Assembly (NCBI RefSeq): GCF_029168945.1
Contig: NC_083604.1
Location: forward strand, 6,006,812-6,070,811
Origin: Cannabis sativa
Lineage: Eukaryota > Streptophyta > Magnoliopsida > Rosales > Cannabaceae
Reading direction: 5' to 3'
Length of the DNA stretch: 64,000 bases
Below, piece by piece: positions 22,493 to 34,347 of this stretch. Each line of letters starts with the position of its first letter. Positions within the stretch are counted from its first letter, which is position 1. Made by a program: the position numbers and the translations under genes. Below the pieces are notes generated by a model, which saw only the letters and a program-made list of their open reading frames with translations, searched no databases and was not told the DNA's origin.

Positions 22493-25400
22493 CTATTGAT
22501 AATAAAATTTCAAACTCTCGCCATTCCATGCTCGTGGAATCGCAGTTCCATCGAGTGTTGCGAGTCGATACGTTGCATCACCAATTTTTTCTGCGATGAG
22601 GTATGGTCCTTCCCAATTATCCCCAAAGACCCCATGCGACGGGTTTTTGGTGTTTGGCATTACTCTTCTAAGGACCAAGTCTCCTGCTCGCAGGGCTTTT
22701 ACTTTCACTTTGGAGTTAAAGTATCTTGCAGTTCGCTGTTGGTAAGCCGCATTTTTTAGGTGCGCTTGGTCACACTTTTCCTCCAAAAGATCAAGGCAGA
22801 ATAGCTGATTCTCGTTGTTCTGCGAGATGTTGAAAATATCTCTGCGTAGGGAACCTGCCCCAACCTCAACTGGCAACATGGCCTCGCACCAATAAGAAAG
22901 TGAGAAGGGTGTTTCGCCAGTTGTAGATCGAGGGGTCGTATTATAAGACCATAGGACTTGCGGTAACTCGTCTGGCCAAGCTCCTTTGCGATCTTCTAGT
23001 TTCCCTTTTATGGTGTGTTTGATTATTTTATTAATGGCTTCAGCTTGTCCGTTACTCTGCGGGTAAGCAACTGCGGAAAAAGCCTTTTTAATTCCCAAAT
23101 CGTCGCATAGCTGTCGCATCTCTTTGCAGTCAAACTGTTTTCCATTGTCTGAAATGAGTTTATGCGGAATGCCAAAACGACAAATGATGGAGGTATAGAC
23201 AAACTAGCGCAATTTCGTTGCTGTGATGGTTGCGAGTGCTTTGGCTTCGGCCCACTTCGTGAAGTAATCGACTGCGACTACCGCATATTTGACTCCGCCT
23301 TTTCCTTTGGGTAACTCGCCGATTAGATCAATTCCCCATATTGCAAAGGGCCATGGACTCGTGATAGAATGGAGGTTACTCGGAGGCTGGTGGGTGTAAG
23401 TGGCTATTCGCTGACATCTGTCACACTTCTTTGCAAACGCGACAGCATCTTGTCGCAATGTTGGCCAGTAATACCCTTGTCGCATAATTTTTAACGCAAG
23501 GGAATTACCTCCGGTATGATTGCCACAAATCCCCTCGTGTACTTCACGAAGTATGTAACCACAATCCTCTCCACTGATACATTTGAGAAGTGGTTGACTA
23601 AAACTTCTGCGATACAACCTTTGGTCATATATTACATAACGGGCTGCTCGCTGTCGCAATTTTCTTGCCTCTACTTTATCATCGGGTAAGAGCCCCTTCT
23701 CCAGATATGCGAGGATAGGAGTCATCCAGGTAATCTCCTGAACGTCATCTATCTCCATGATTACTTCTTGATTTATGGTTGGGTGAGCCAATACGTCTAC
23801 CGGAATCACATCGAGCAATTCGGCTTCTCTAGTTGAGGCCAAACGGGCCAATGCGTCTGCGTGGGCATTTTGAGCACGCGGTACTCGAGATACGACTACA
23901 TTTTTGAACTTCTGCATTATTTCGCGAACAATGGCTAAGTATTTAACCAATCTCCCGCCTCTTGCTAAGTATTCTCCATTCACCTAGCATACCACGATTT
24001 GGGAGTCACTAAAAGCCTGAAGATACTCGACTTTCATCTCGAGGGCAAGTTTCAATCCTGCGATTAAAGCCTCATACTCGGCTTCATTGTTAGATGCAGA
24101 AAACTCAAAACGTAAAGCAGCGTGTACCTTGAAATTATTGGGACTGATTAACAAGATCCCACTACCAGAACCTTCGCTATTTGAGGCTCCATCGACGTAC
24201 AATGTCCATGTTTCTCTGCCTGCTATAGCAATGTCACTTCTGTCCTCTACGACTGCCACCTCGGTGCTGGGGAATTCAAGTATAAAATCTGCCAAGGCTT
24301 GCCCCTTGATCGCAGTTCTCGGTTTATACTTGATGTCGAACTGACTCAACTCCATCGCCCATTTTAACAATCTCCCCGATGCTTCTGGTTTCGCTAGAAC
24401 TTGTCTTAAGGGGAAGTTCGTCAAAACTTCAATGCTGTGAGCCTGGAAGTAGGGTCGCAATTTCCTTGAGGATATTATCAAGGCGAAAGCCAATTTCTCC
24501 ATTTGGGGATAACGCGTCTCGACATCCAGTAATCGCTTACTGACGTAATACACTGGGTATTGGTGTCCTTGGTCCTCGCGTATTAGTACCAAACTAATCG
24601 CATATTCTGAGACGACCAAATAGATGGAGAAGACTTCTCCGGACAATGGCTTCAACAAGATCGGAGGCTGCCACAAGTGCGTTTTTAAAGCTTGAAATGC
24701 TTGCTCGCATTTTTCGTTCCAATGAAACCTTTTGTTGCCTTTCAAAATCTGAAAAAACTCCTTGCACTTATCAGAAGATCTGGATATAAAGCGGTTTAAA
24801 GCTGCGACTTTACCTGTGAGGCTTTGAACCTCCTTTGGCTTGGTCGGTGATGGCATCTCCACCAATGCCCTGATCTTCGCAGGATTGGCTTCTATTCCTC
24901 GCTGGTTAGCCATGAAACCAAGGAATTTCCCAGAGCCAACTCCAAAGACGCATTTCAGTGGATTTAAACGCATCTTATATTGCCGTAATATATCGAACAT
25001 GGCCTCTAAGTGGGTAATATGATCTTTCGCATGTTGTGATTTTACAAGCATATCGTCAACATATACCTCCATGGTCTTTCCAATGAGATCTGCGAACATC
25101 ATATTCACTAGCCTTTGATAAGTCGCACCTGCGTTTATTAAACCAAAAGGCATTACTTTGTAACAGTATAATCCTCGATCAGTAATGAACAAGGTATGCT
25201 CCTGGTCTGGTTCATACATCGGGATTTGATTATATCCCGAGTATGCATCCATGAAGCTCAAAAGTTCGTGACCTGCAGTGGCATCGACAAGCTGGTCAAT
25301 GCTAGGATGAGGAAAGCTGTCTTTGGGACAGGCTTTGTTTAGATCTGTAAAGTCAACACATGTGCGCCATGAGCCATTAGGCTTTGGCACAAGTACGGGG

Positions 25401-26632
25401 TTTGCTAACCAGTTGGGGTAAAATGACTCCCGTATAAAGCCGCAGGCAAGGAGGCCGTCGACTTCTTCTTTCAGCGCTTGGTACCTCGCGGGGTCCATTT
25501 TGCGGCGCTTTTGTCGGACACCTCGCACTTCGGGGTCAATGTTCAAGCGATGACACATGACTTGCGAAGATATCCCGACCATATCTGAATGTTTCCAGGC
25601 TAAGACATCAAGATTTTGCTTTAAAAAGGTCGTTAATTGTTCTCGCAGCTGTAAATTTAATTTAGAACCAATTTTTAAAACCTTGTTATTATCTACAGGA
25701 TCTATAGGTACCTCGATTGTGTCTTCCGCGGCTTGGGCTGCGGCGGTGTGATCGAGGATTCTTGGATCCAAGTCCGGTTCGTCTATGTGTGGCACCTCCT
25801 CGATCCTGAGGATCTCCTGGCGAGGAGGTGGTGCTTCCAAAAGGTAGATAACATTTACTGTCCTTTTTTCTGCGAGTTTAACGGTTGCGTTATAACATTC
25901 TCGTGAGTCGGATTGGACTCCCCGCACCGAACCTACTCCAGCGGGAGTAGGGAACTTCATTGTCAGATGATAGATCGAGGTTACGATCTTCATCTCCTTC
26001 AGGATTGGTAGACCAATTACGGCGTTATACGCTGAGTATTGGTCGATTACTGCGAAGTCTGCCATTGACTTGGCTGTTACTGGGGCAGTTCCCAAAGTGA
26101 TTGAGAGTTTGATCATTCCTTTAATTGCTATGACATCTCCCGAAAAGCCATAAATGCTCGATGTCGTAGGTCGCAAATCCTTTTCCTGCAACCCCATTTG
26201 TTTGAAGGCTTGGAAATTCAGCAGATTCACTGAACTCCCATTGTCAACCTGTATGCGATGGACATTGTCCCCACCAATATTGGCGACTATCACCAGTGCA
26301 TCAGAATGCGGGTGATGGACCCATCTCGCATCACTTTCCATAAAGATGATGTCGTCGCATTCTTTCTTAAAGAGCTTCTCGGGCCGTTCACCAAGATTAT
26401 TCACATTGGTAAGCGGCTTCTCCTTGGCTTCTCTGGCATACCGTTCTTGTGATTTGCGAGAGTCGCCTGCGATGTGTGGTCCTCCAATTATAGTCAGGAT
26501 ATTGCGAGGTGTTCTGGAGCCACTCGCATTCTGGTTTTCTCCTTTGTCATCCGCTTGGGGATGACTTTCCTCGCTTCTTTTGTACTTGTCGAATTTCCCT
26601 CTCCGGATCAGCTCCTCTATTTCATCCTGCAA
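22493..26632 (-). pseudogene. Element B pol: protease, RT, dual RNase H, integrase
   Basis: One frame from 26632 down to 23204, with the integrase C-terminal part reaching 22493. Seen in order: a protease motif (VDNGSSVNLL near 26235), RT with DFTDLNKACPKDSF, MPFGLINAGATYQR and catalytic YVDDMLVKS (near 25055), gypsy RNase H, archaeal-type RNase H (YVDGASNSEGSGSG near 24195), then the integrase zinc finger CDRCQR, the first catalytic Asp (WGIDLIGELPKG), SDNGKQF near 23145, and a C-terminal GPYLIAEKIG. Two breaks are in-frame TAGs at 23984-23986 and 23204-23206, each where CAG (Gln) is expected. If those two codons are ignored the rest is open, so this copy is only lightly damaged. Confidence 0.93.
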
Positions 26633-28485
26633 GACCCAACATTCTAGAGTAGTGTGACAAATGTCCTTGTGGTACTTACAGAATTTTTTAGTATCCCTCC
26701 GGTCGTGATTTCCCCTGATGGGGGCGGCTTCTTGAAGACTCCGTTTCTTTCTTCAATCGCGTAGATATGGTCTCGAGGGACTGCGAGTTCAGTATAATTG
26801 ACGAAGCGAGGTCCACCCTTCCTTTTTGGCGAGGACTTCTTCTTTGGAGGAGACTTGGCCAGCTTCGGACTTCGTTGTCTTCGCGGGCTGCGTCTTCTCA
26901 GGCTTCGGCCCCTGGAGTTCTTCCCTCGTGGACTGCGAGATCCTGACCGCGGTATGGGTGACCGGCGCTTGTCCTTCCCCTTCTCAAACTCGCTAGAGAA
27001 TTCTCAATTCTTTTGTGAGGTTCGGCCATGGCGAAGAACTCTACTAAGGACTCGGGCCTTCGAGCTTGTAGTTCCTTCCAAAAGTCGGTCCTCGACAAGA
27101 TACCTGTTATTAACATGCAAACAAGCGAAGACTCGGGGGCCTTCTCGACCTTTGTTACTTCTGCGTTAAAACGTTTGAAATAGTCTTGTAAAGACTCACC
27201 AGGTTCTTGTTTGATGTTGGCCAAAGTCGTATAAGGTGGCCTATACGTCATTGTGGCCTGGAAATGCGTGAGGAATAGGTCGACGAAAGTTTCCCACGTC
27301 GATATTGATGCCTCGGGTAATTGGGTGAACCAATCATGAGCATTTTCCTCGAGTGTTGCCGCAAGAATGTGGCACTTTGCGAGCTGTGGTACCTGGTCTA
27401 CTTCCATTATAGTATTAAATTTTTCTAAATAGTCTATCGGGTTAGAAGTACCTTTATATTTGAGGGATTCGGATAGACGAAACCCTTTTGGAAGTTGAGC
27501 TTGTCGCCCCTCAATAGTAAAAGCCGAGGTGCCATGCAGCTTATATATAGGCTTACGTTGCTGCTCGAGCATTTTCAAAGCCTGCAGAAGCATGCTTTGG
27601 TCAATTCCTCCTGTCGCAGGAGCTGGAGTCGCTGCAATTGCAGGGCTCGCAACTACTGCGGCAAGGTTTGCTTGGACATTAATCCCAGTGGTCGCGATCG
27701 GCGTGATAGGCGGGTTATTATCAGTGTTGACACCCTGATCGCCCGCATGGGGATCACGGAGTGTCTCGGTATTATGTGGGCCGCGAGAGCGTGCCCTAAA
27801 AACTGCGTTGAGATGATCACATAGATCACCTCGGTGTACCTGATAACGTCCTCCCTGTTGTGTCTGTACAGAGCCGGACCTTGTATACCTGCTCGGAGTG
27901 CGACCATGCGACGACGAAGAGGATGATTCTGCGTCGTTATCTCTTGATGATCGGCTGCGAGGATTACGGCGCTTAGGATCTTCGTCGATTTGTGCGCTCT
28001 GGTTTGGAAACCTTGCGGATTGATCCCTTGACATTGGATGGTTCAGGTCCAGAGCTTCAGGGTTAGTTCTTCGTTCCCTGCGTACACGGTTAGTATGACG
28101 TCTAGAAGTTGTTACCTGAGGGTTATCGTTGTGAATGGCAGGAACTCGAGGAGGGCGTCGAGCTCGGCTCTGTCCATCTACTTCGGCTTGTAGTGCCCGC
28201 AGTTGATCCTGATTGTAGCATATTGATCAGTAATGAGCTGGACCATTCCGTCGGAGACCACCGCCGGAGTGACGGGGGAAAATGCATGGCTGCTGGTGGC
28301 GTGGACGTGTCCCCGACTTGAGGGCCAGTCGTTTCAGGGAATAGGTTGAGAGGTCTGATATTGCTTCTCCCTACTCCGCCGTTAATGACGTCCACAGGTG
28401 GCACTCCGGCTCCAGACAGCGGTACACTCATCATTCCAATATTGATGGACCCGTTGTTAGCTCCGTTAGCGTGATTTCCAGCCAT
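26633..28485 (-). pseudogene. Element B gag
   Basis: Starts MAGNHANGANNGS at 28485, about 60 bp after the primer-binding site. A frameshift near 28240 breaks the N-terminal part. The main gag block is open from 28034 to 26898 and includes the Retrotrans_gag core (WFTQLPEASISTWETFVDLF near 27285-27340) and a Ser/Arg-rich N-terminal stretch. A further shift lies between 26898 and 26720, before a zinc-knuckle-like CKYHKDICHTTLEC (near 26640-26690) that joins the pol frame. Its role is particle assembly. Breaks may be partly sequencing error. Confidence 0.85.
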
Positions 28486-28523
28486 GATTATTAGTGTTCT
28501 TTGAAATGAATGAAATCTTTAGT

Positions 28524-28546
28524 CGATTCCCACAGACGGCGCCAAA
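28524..28546 (-). promoter_or_regulatory. Primer-binding site of element B
   Basis: On the minus strand TTTGGCGCCGTCTGTGGGAA directly follows the 5' LTR. TGGCGCCG is the usual start of Tat-type primer-binding sites. It fixes the orientation of B. Confidence 0.75.
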
Positions 28547-29417
28547 TGTTGTCGAGTGAATTTCGCAACACCAAAATATATTATTTAATTAATATAAAAG
28601 AGAATTTTTAGAGAAACGACAAGTGCGAGTATTCGACCTAGAATGGCGAGTACTCGACTGGGAATGCGAGAACAATCAACAAAGCTAGAAAATATCAATA
28701 AGACAAAGAATTATAGTGGTTCAGTCAGATTGTGATCTGCTTAGTCCACTGTAGCAAAGGATTCGTAGGTGCCATTTCATGGTGGATCACCCCTTTATAT
28801 ACAAAGCAGGCGTCCAATCGGTTACGTAAGGATCACATTCATTGTTAATCCATTATTTACATATTGAATTGCAATAATTAAACCCAAACAACGTTAACAT
28901 TAATAAATGGGTGACAGTTACTGAGTCCATCAACATAATCATCTTCCGCATCTACGAGTTGACTGTTCATGTTCCGTTGTTGAGCTCGCAGGGTTATCAT
29001 TACATTTGAACTGTCTGAGTCCTTAAGCAATCGCCTCTTGTAGACATCGCATATCGAGCTGATAGAACCTAGACACGCGAGTCTATATCGGTTTATCAAG
29101 GCTATTGGGTCGTTGGGACCAAATCGCACCATAGAGGGTTGATCTCTATGCTTTCGCAGAAGTATAGAGATGATACTCGCATATGTCCCGACACATGCGA
29201 GTTGGATCCATTCTCTCATTTTGCATAACGCGAATTACAGTTACGCGATCCGACTTTGGTCGTACTCGCAAGATCTCGCTGGCTTTATCCTGGCGAGGTT
29301 CAAACTTCGAGGAGTCTCTCATGGACAATTCAGCTTTCATTGGAAATCTGAATATACGTGTCCTTTAAATAGGAGTCTTGTCTCGAGTTTCTAGGTGAGA
29401 GAAATCTCACCATAACA
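28547..29417 (-). repeat. 5' LTR of element B
   Basis: 871 bp, partner of 17905-18775. On the minus strand TATATAAAGGGG (about 28790-28803) is a good TATA box. The boundary is confirmed by the CCTCA duplication at 29418-29422. Confidence 0.93.
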
Positions 29418-29422
29418 CCTCA

Positions 29423-30088
29423 CAAAATAGTCTCTGACAATGGAAAGCAATTTAATTGCGAAGAATTTACTGACTTCTGCAACCAACACGGAGTAGTAAA
29501 AAGCTTCTCTGTGGTGGCAAGGCCGCAAACAAACGGTCAAGCGGAAGCAGTCAACAAAATCCTAAAGGTCACCCTAAAGAAAAAGCTACTGGCCTGCAAA
29601 AACAACTGGCCCGAAGAGTTGCCAAGAGTGTTATGGGCCTACCGGACGACCCCTAGAACCACGACCGGCCACTCGCCGTTTTCAATGGCGTACGGTTGCG
29701 AAGCGATGGTCCCGGTAGAAATGTTATTCCCGTCCCACAGGAGAACGACTTACGATCCAGCCACGAATCAAGCTTTACTTCAAGAAGCTCTGGATCAAGT
29801 GGAAGAACTCCGGGACGAGTCTCAAATACCGATGGAAGCTTATCAAAAGAAGGCGTCCAAATATTTTAATTGCAAAGTTAAAAACAGAAAATTTTGCTAT
29901 TTGGGATCTTAAGAACAGTCTTCCCAGCCACCCAAGAACCCGGAGTGGGGGTACTTGGGCCAAATTGGGAAGGACCATATGAAATTGAGGATGAAATCGG
30001 TTCAGGCACATACAAGCTAAAAAGGATGGACGGAACCATTGTACCAAGGGTCTGGAACGCCGATCACCTCAGAAAATATTACCAATAG
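29423..30088 (+). pseudogene. Element A pol, second part: integrase core end and C-terminal domain
   Basis: Resumes the integrase exactly at the insertion site of B: the second catalytic Asp (VSDNGKQF near 29430-29453), the Glu region (ARPQTNGQAEAVNK), and the C-terminal GPNWEGPYEIEDEIG. It ends LRKYYQ with TAG at 30086-30088. A 1-nt shift lies near 29890. Together with 14590-17904 this is a complete but damaged pol. Confidence 0.9.
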
Positions 30089-30250
30089 CCAAAAATGTAA
30101 CTTAGACTTTGTGTAAAGAGTTTGTACCGTCTAAGTGTATACAACCTCCGCATGTTAAATAAAACTGAGTGCCTTAAAAACAAAGTTTCTATGCCACTCA
30201 GGGGGTACTAAGGTATACCACACGGACAGACAAAGAACAGGCTAAGTAAA

Positions 30251-30466
30251 ATATCCTGACCCAAAGGGCAGGTCAAAAAGCTAAATAAAATATCCTGACC
30301 CAAAGGGTAGGTCAAAAAAGAAATATGCACAAAAAAGGAAAAAAAAATGCATATGTATAAACATCCTGATCCAAAGGGCAGGTCCAAAAGAAAGATATGT
30401 GCATAAAAAAAGATCATATATAAATATATAAATAAAAATCCTAGCCCTAAGGGCAGGTCAAAAATA
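30251..30466. repeat. Four-copy minisatellite downstream of A pol
   Basis: The unit ATCCTGACCCAAAGGGCAGG plus TCAAAA occurs at about 30253, 30291, 30362 and 30437, separated by variable A-rich spacers. It lies in the short region 30089-30626 between the convergent ends of pol and the antisense gene, which otherwise shows no gene. Confidence 0.75.
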
Positions 30467-30626
30467 TATACAAAGGGCCCGGGGACAGGCCTTAAATATT
30501 GTCTCCCCTTTAATAAAAACAGCTATGTAAATAGAAATTGTCTTAAATACAAGATAATTGGCTGTAATAAAAAAAAAAGAAAAAGAGAGTGAAATCCTGG
30601 TTGTAATGGGTTGAACTCAGAGCGGC

Positions 30627-31301
30627 CTAGTCAATGCGAGGAGGAAGGCGAGGACCAATGCGCGCCTCCAGCATGGCATCGAGCTTCTTCTTCTTCTCCC
30701 GGAATTTCGCAATCATCTCCGCGGGTTTGGGGTAGAAGTTAAGCTTGATATTCTGGTCATTTGTAGACCAGGCCATGTAGACGCCATCGTCGAAACGCTT
30801 GACGCACCGGCTGCAGGAAACGGGAGAAAGGAGCTCATCTCTCTTTGCCTTCTTCAAGGCTTGGTCTTTGAAGTCCTTGAGCTCGTTCAGCTCCACGGCC
30901 AGGTTGGCCCTAGACTCCAAGTCTGCCTGGTGAACTTCCTCTAAGGACTTCACCTTGGACGCCATTTCATCCAAGGCTTCCCTAGCCTCCCGAAGCTCAC
31001 GCTTGGCCTTAGCAGCAGCCTCGCCCTCTGCTCTCAGCTCCTCCTGGTGCCTGGCCTCCAGCCTATCCCTCTGAAGGGCCTCCTCCCGGATCATCGCCTC
31101 CGCTTGTGCCTCCATCCGCCTGGCCTCTTCCTCACTGGCCTTGACAAGGGCCTCCCGACGCTCGGCATCCTCCTGGTAAAGCCGCCTTTCAGCAGTCAAA
31201 TCCTGAAGGATCTTCATGACTTCGTCCATGCCCCCAAAGTCGGACAAGACGAAGCCATGGTTGATTAGGTTCTTGGAAAGGCGGCCGGCCTCGGCAGCAA
31301 G
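30627..31301 (-). CDS. Element A antisense gene, last exon (coiled coil)
   Basis: Begins after acceptor ATTTTCCAG at 31302 in phase 0 and ends LPPRID with TAG at 30627-30629. The central part (about 30880-31220) is a long charged heptad pattern rich in Glu, Ala, Arg and Leu (EARRMEAQAEAMIREEAL), a strong coiled coil. After it come a Cys pair (SCSRC) and a Lys-rich FREKKKKLDAML stretch. No stop interrupts it. Confidence 0.7.
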   Translation of the reverse strand, partial: LAAEAGRLSKNLINHGFVLSDFGGMDEVMKILQDLTAERRLYQEDAERREALVKASEEEARRMEAQAEAMIREEALQRDRLEARHQEELRAEGEAAAKAKRELREAREALDEMASKVKSLEEVHQADLESRANLAVELNELKDFKDQALKKAKRDELLSPVSCSRCVKRFDDGVYMAWSTNDQNIKLNFYPKPAEMIAKFREKKKKLDAMLEARIGPRLPPRID

Positions 31302-31378
31302 CTGGAAAATGATACAAGTATGAGTAAAAGTCCTTAAGAGAAAATAATGAGGAAAAAAGCAAACTACGAAATACTTAC

Positions 31379-32148
31379 CACAGTGAGGGAGTGGCTGAGA
31401 TCCTGAACTTGGAAGATGGAGTTCAAGGATGCACAAGCAGCGAACCGCTTAGGTGCACACCGGGTAAGCTGAGACGCAAACTCGCCAGTCATCTCCGCGG
31501 CAAAGGGAGCTAGGGTGGGCCCGAGAAAACTACCGAACCAATTCGACAGGGGGTCCAAGTTTAGATCCCACAGATTCTGGTAGTTCGGATCGTTAAGAGT
31601 ATTTTGCATTTCAATTCGCAAAACCCTCCTCAGAGCCTCCACGTCAGCATGCCCCCAGGAGTACTCATCCATGGCGTAGTTGTGTTTAGCTATCCGGAGT
31701 TCCTGTCTCGCCTCATCTCCAGGAACCGGAGTCAGCACAATGTTGGGAGGGGTTGTGTGTTCCTTTACCTCAGGAGAGATCCCGCCATCAAGACCAGGGG
31801 CCGGAGTGTCAGCTCTCCGCTGCCGTTTGGGCTCTTCCTGGGCAACCATCTTGCCCTTACGCTTACGAATTAGAGCAACTTCTTGCTCTTCTTCACTTTC
31901 TTCAACTTCCTCAGGAAGAGCCCGTTGCTCTTCTTTACCTTCTTCAACTTCCTCAGAAAAGCCCCATTGCTTTTCTTGACCTTCTTCCGGAAGCGCTTCC
32001 TCCTCATCCACTAAGTCAATAGTGTCTGGAGGGGCACTGGAAGAGGCCTTCAAGGGAGTGGCCATCTGGGAGGAAGTTAAAGGAAGGGGAGCATCAGGAG
32101 TGTGAGCCCCGGCAAGTTCGGCCAAAATGGCATCCATGGAAGTACCTG
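31379..32148 (-). CDS. Element A antisense gene, exon with acidic region
   Basis: Between acceptor TTGTTGTAG|CAG (a tandem NAGNAG site at 32149/32148) and donor GTG|GTAAGT at 31379/31378. It encodes a Pro/Ser segment, three acidic EEV-EE-type repeats (EEVEEGKEEQ, EEVEESEEEQ), a basic KRKGK patch near 31855 that may act as a nuclear signal, and a helical segment. Phases match the neighbouring exons. Open throughout. Confidence 0.68.
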
Positions 32149-32231
32149 CTACAACAAAAGAAAAAAGGCAAGTGTTAGAATATCCATGGAAAACAGTAAA
32201 CACTTGAATAAAGCAATCAAGCTAGTCCTAC

Positions 32232-32476
32232 CCTGACTCTCTAATTCGGCACTAGCAAAGTTCCGAATCTTAACGCTGGCAGCATCGTCTCCAAGATAGC
32301 TGTCCGAAGGCCGGAACCAGCTGGAAGAAATGTAAGCCCAAGGGTCTAAGGGAACGGGCTCCGGAGGACCAGAACCCATCCGGGACCGACCTAGGAAATC
32401 TCCTAAGTTGGAAAAATAATATTCCTTCATATGGTCTCCCCACCGGGTCCAGGGCATCCTAAACCTATGGAGACGC
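32232..32476 (-). CDS. Element A antisense gene, exon part downstream of solo LTR E
   Basis: Continues the same exon as 34348-35357 after removal of solo LTR E; the duplicated GACGC is counted once. It reads through FRMPWTRWGDHMKEYYFSNL to donor CAGG|GTAGGA at 32232/32231 (phase 1). No stop. Confidence 0.66.
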
Positions 32477-34347
32477 TGTTGGAAGTTATTTTACCAGGAA
32501 CTTAGATCTACTCACAAGTATGTTGATTTAACAACCTAAATATGAACTTCTAAAACGATGGAAAATTAAACACATAAAAGTATCAGAAATCTTTCATTGG
32601 GTGCAGCGGAATATATGTCTCATCCCACTCAGATCTCTAACCCTTGATTTCTTTCTGTAGCAGAGTATAATCAAGATATGAGCCCGATAGTTCTTCTTTC
32701 TTGTTTCTGAATTCTACACAGCCTTCCTCACTATGATTGAGGTATTACTTGATGTGTGTGGGCACTACTCTAACACTTATAGATTTCAAAACAGTGAAGG
32801 AATAGAGAGAGAGAGGGTGGTGGCTCAGAGAGAATTTTTAGAGAGAAAATTCTGTCAGAATAATGTTGTGAATGTGTTGTTGAAAACTGAAGCATTTGCC
32901 TTCTATTTATAGAAGACCACCCAGGGCTATAATTGAATTAATTGACATTTAAAATTGAAAAAATCAATGAGAAAAGGAAGCTTGAGTGGCCGGCCTAGGC
33001 ATTGTGGAAACAAGGCTTGCCACTTTTCCAACTTTCCTTTTCCTACATTGATAGTTTCCTGTTTTGTCAAAAACTGCCAATTCCTTTGTTCAACCACATA
33101 AATGTCAAATCTAATTATTTAATAATTAAAAATAATTATCAAATAATATATTGTCATTGTTTTTTATTAATAATAAAAGTAATTAAAGTTTCCTAATTAA
33201 TAAATATGCCCTTCACAATCTCTATTTACTATTTTGCCCTTAATAAGTGATAAATTCTCAAATAGACACAGTCTATCTTGAGAATTATAATTGATTAATT
33301 AAAATCAATTAATTGAGTCTTACAAGTAATATTATCTCAATTAGTGGGGGACCATGGGTCTATATATCCGAGCTTCCAATAAGCAGATCTATAATTTACT
33401 ACTTAAATTCACTGACTTATGAATTCTTCGTTGAATCCACACATAGAACTCAGAATTGCACTCTCTGTATATAGAATGCTCTATATGTTCCACCATATAG
33501 ACACATAATTAGTTATCCATTGTTATATGTGATCAATGATCCTCTATATGGATGATTTACACTGTAAAGGGACTAAATTACGGTAACACCCTACAATGTA
33601 TTTTATCCTTAAAACACTTAACCCTGTATAACTGATATTTCAACTAAGTGAAATGAGTACTCAATCATTTATCTCGTTTGGTTAAGCTCAAAGGAAATCA
33701 CCCTTTGCTTACTATTCGCCAGATAGAAGCTATAGATTCCATACTTATGTTAGCGCTCCCACTCAATCGCACTACCGTGTTCCCAAAATGTTAGTATTAC
33801 CCTGACCAAAAAGTAGGCTTAACTAACAAATCCAAGAACACGAATAACACTCTTGAAATCGAGCCTAACCATATCAGGATTTCGATCATGTGATCTAGGA
33901 TCAATTTAGTGATATTGAATTGAATAGATATTTACGGTAAGTTTCATAAATCTATTTCAAAGTTCAATATCGGTCCATTCCAATGCATACTCCATGCATC
34001 CAACCTGAGCTTTACTTTAACCAATGCTCTGGAAAGAACATAGCATTTCTCCAAATGCAAGTAAACTCTGTTGTAGATTGTCAATTCAGTAAAACTCAGT
34101 GTTCTGATAAATCTAGGAATAATTTATTCACATAGTCATGTTTACTTTCCACTGTGTTGACAACACAATAAACATGATCAAGTATGTGAAAGGGGTTTGG
34201 ATGAATTTATAAATCAAATAGACAAACAATTGATTAAGTGAACCAAAACATACACAAATGAATGAAAAATACTTCTGTTACTTTATTGATATTGAATAAT
34301 CTGGATTACATTGAAATAGAGTTTTATTTAGGGCATAAAACCCAACA
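32477..34347. mobile_element. Element E: solo LTR, 1871 bp
   Basis: Begins TGTTGGAAGT and ends ACCCAACA (TGTTGG/CCAACA ends), flanked by a perfect GACGC duplication at 32472-32476 and 34348-34352. No gag, pol, primer-binding site or second LTR is present, so the internal region was lost by LTR-LTR recombination. The ORF at 33002-33196 is not a gene. The reverse-strand start TGTTGGGTTTTATGCCC suggests minus orientation, and the length suggests a copia-type LTR; both are tentative. Confidence 0.88.

Larger units (their letters stand above)
17905..29417 (-). mobile_element. Element B: second Tat-lineage gypsy retrotransposon, reverse orientation
   Basis: LTRs of 871 bp each at 17905-18775 and 28547-29417 begin TGTTGTCGAG and end CACCATAACA. 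The duplication CCTCA lies at 17900-17904 and 29418-29422. The primer-binding site is next to the right LTR, so the element reads right to left: 5' LTR on the right, gag 28485-26633, pol 26632-22493. An antisense gene on the + strand (20047-22116) lies next to the 3' LTR. The LTRs differ by about 21 substitutions and no indels by eye. Gag-pol has a few breaks. B is a different family from A, with little LTR similarity, although pol is related. Confidence 0.95.
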
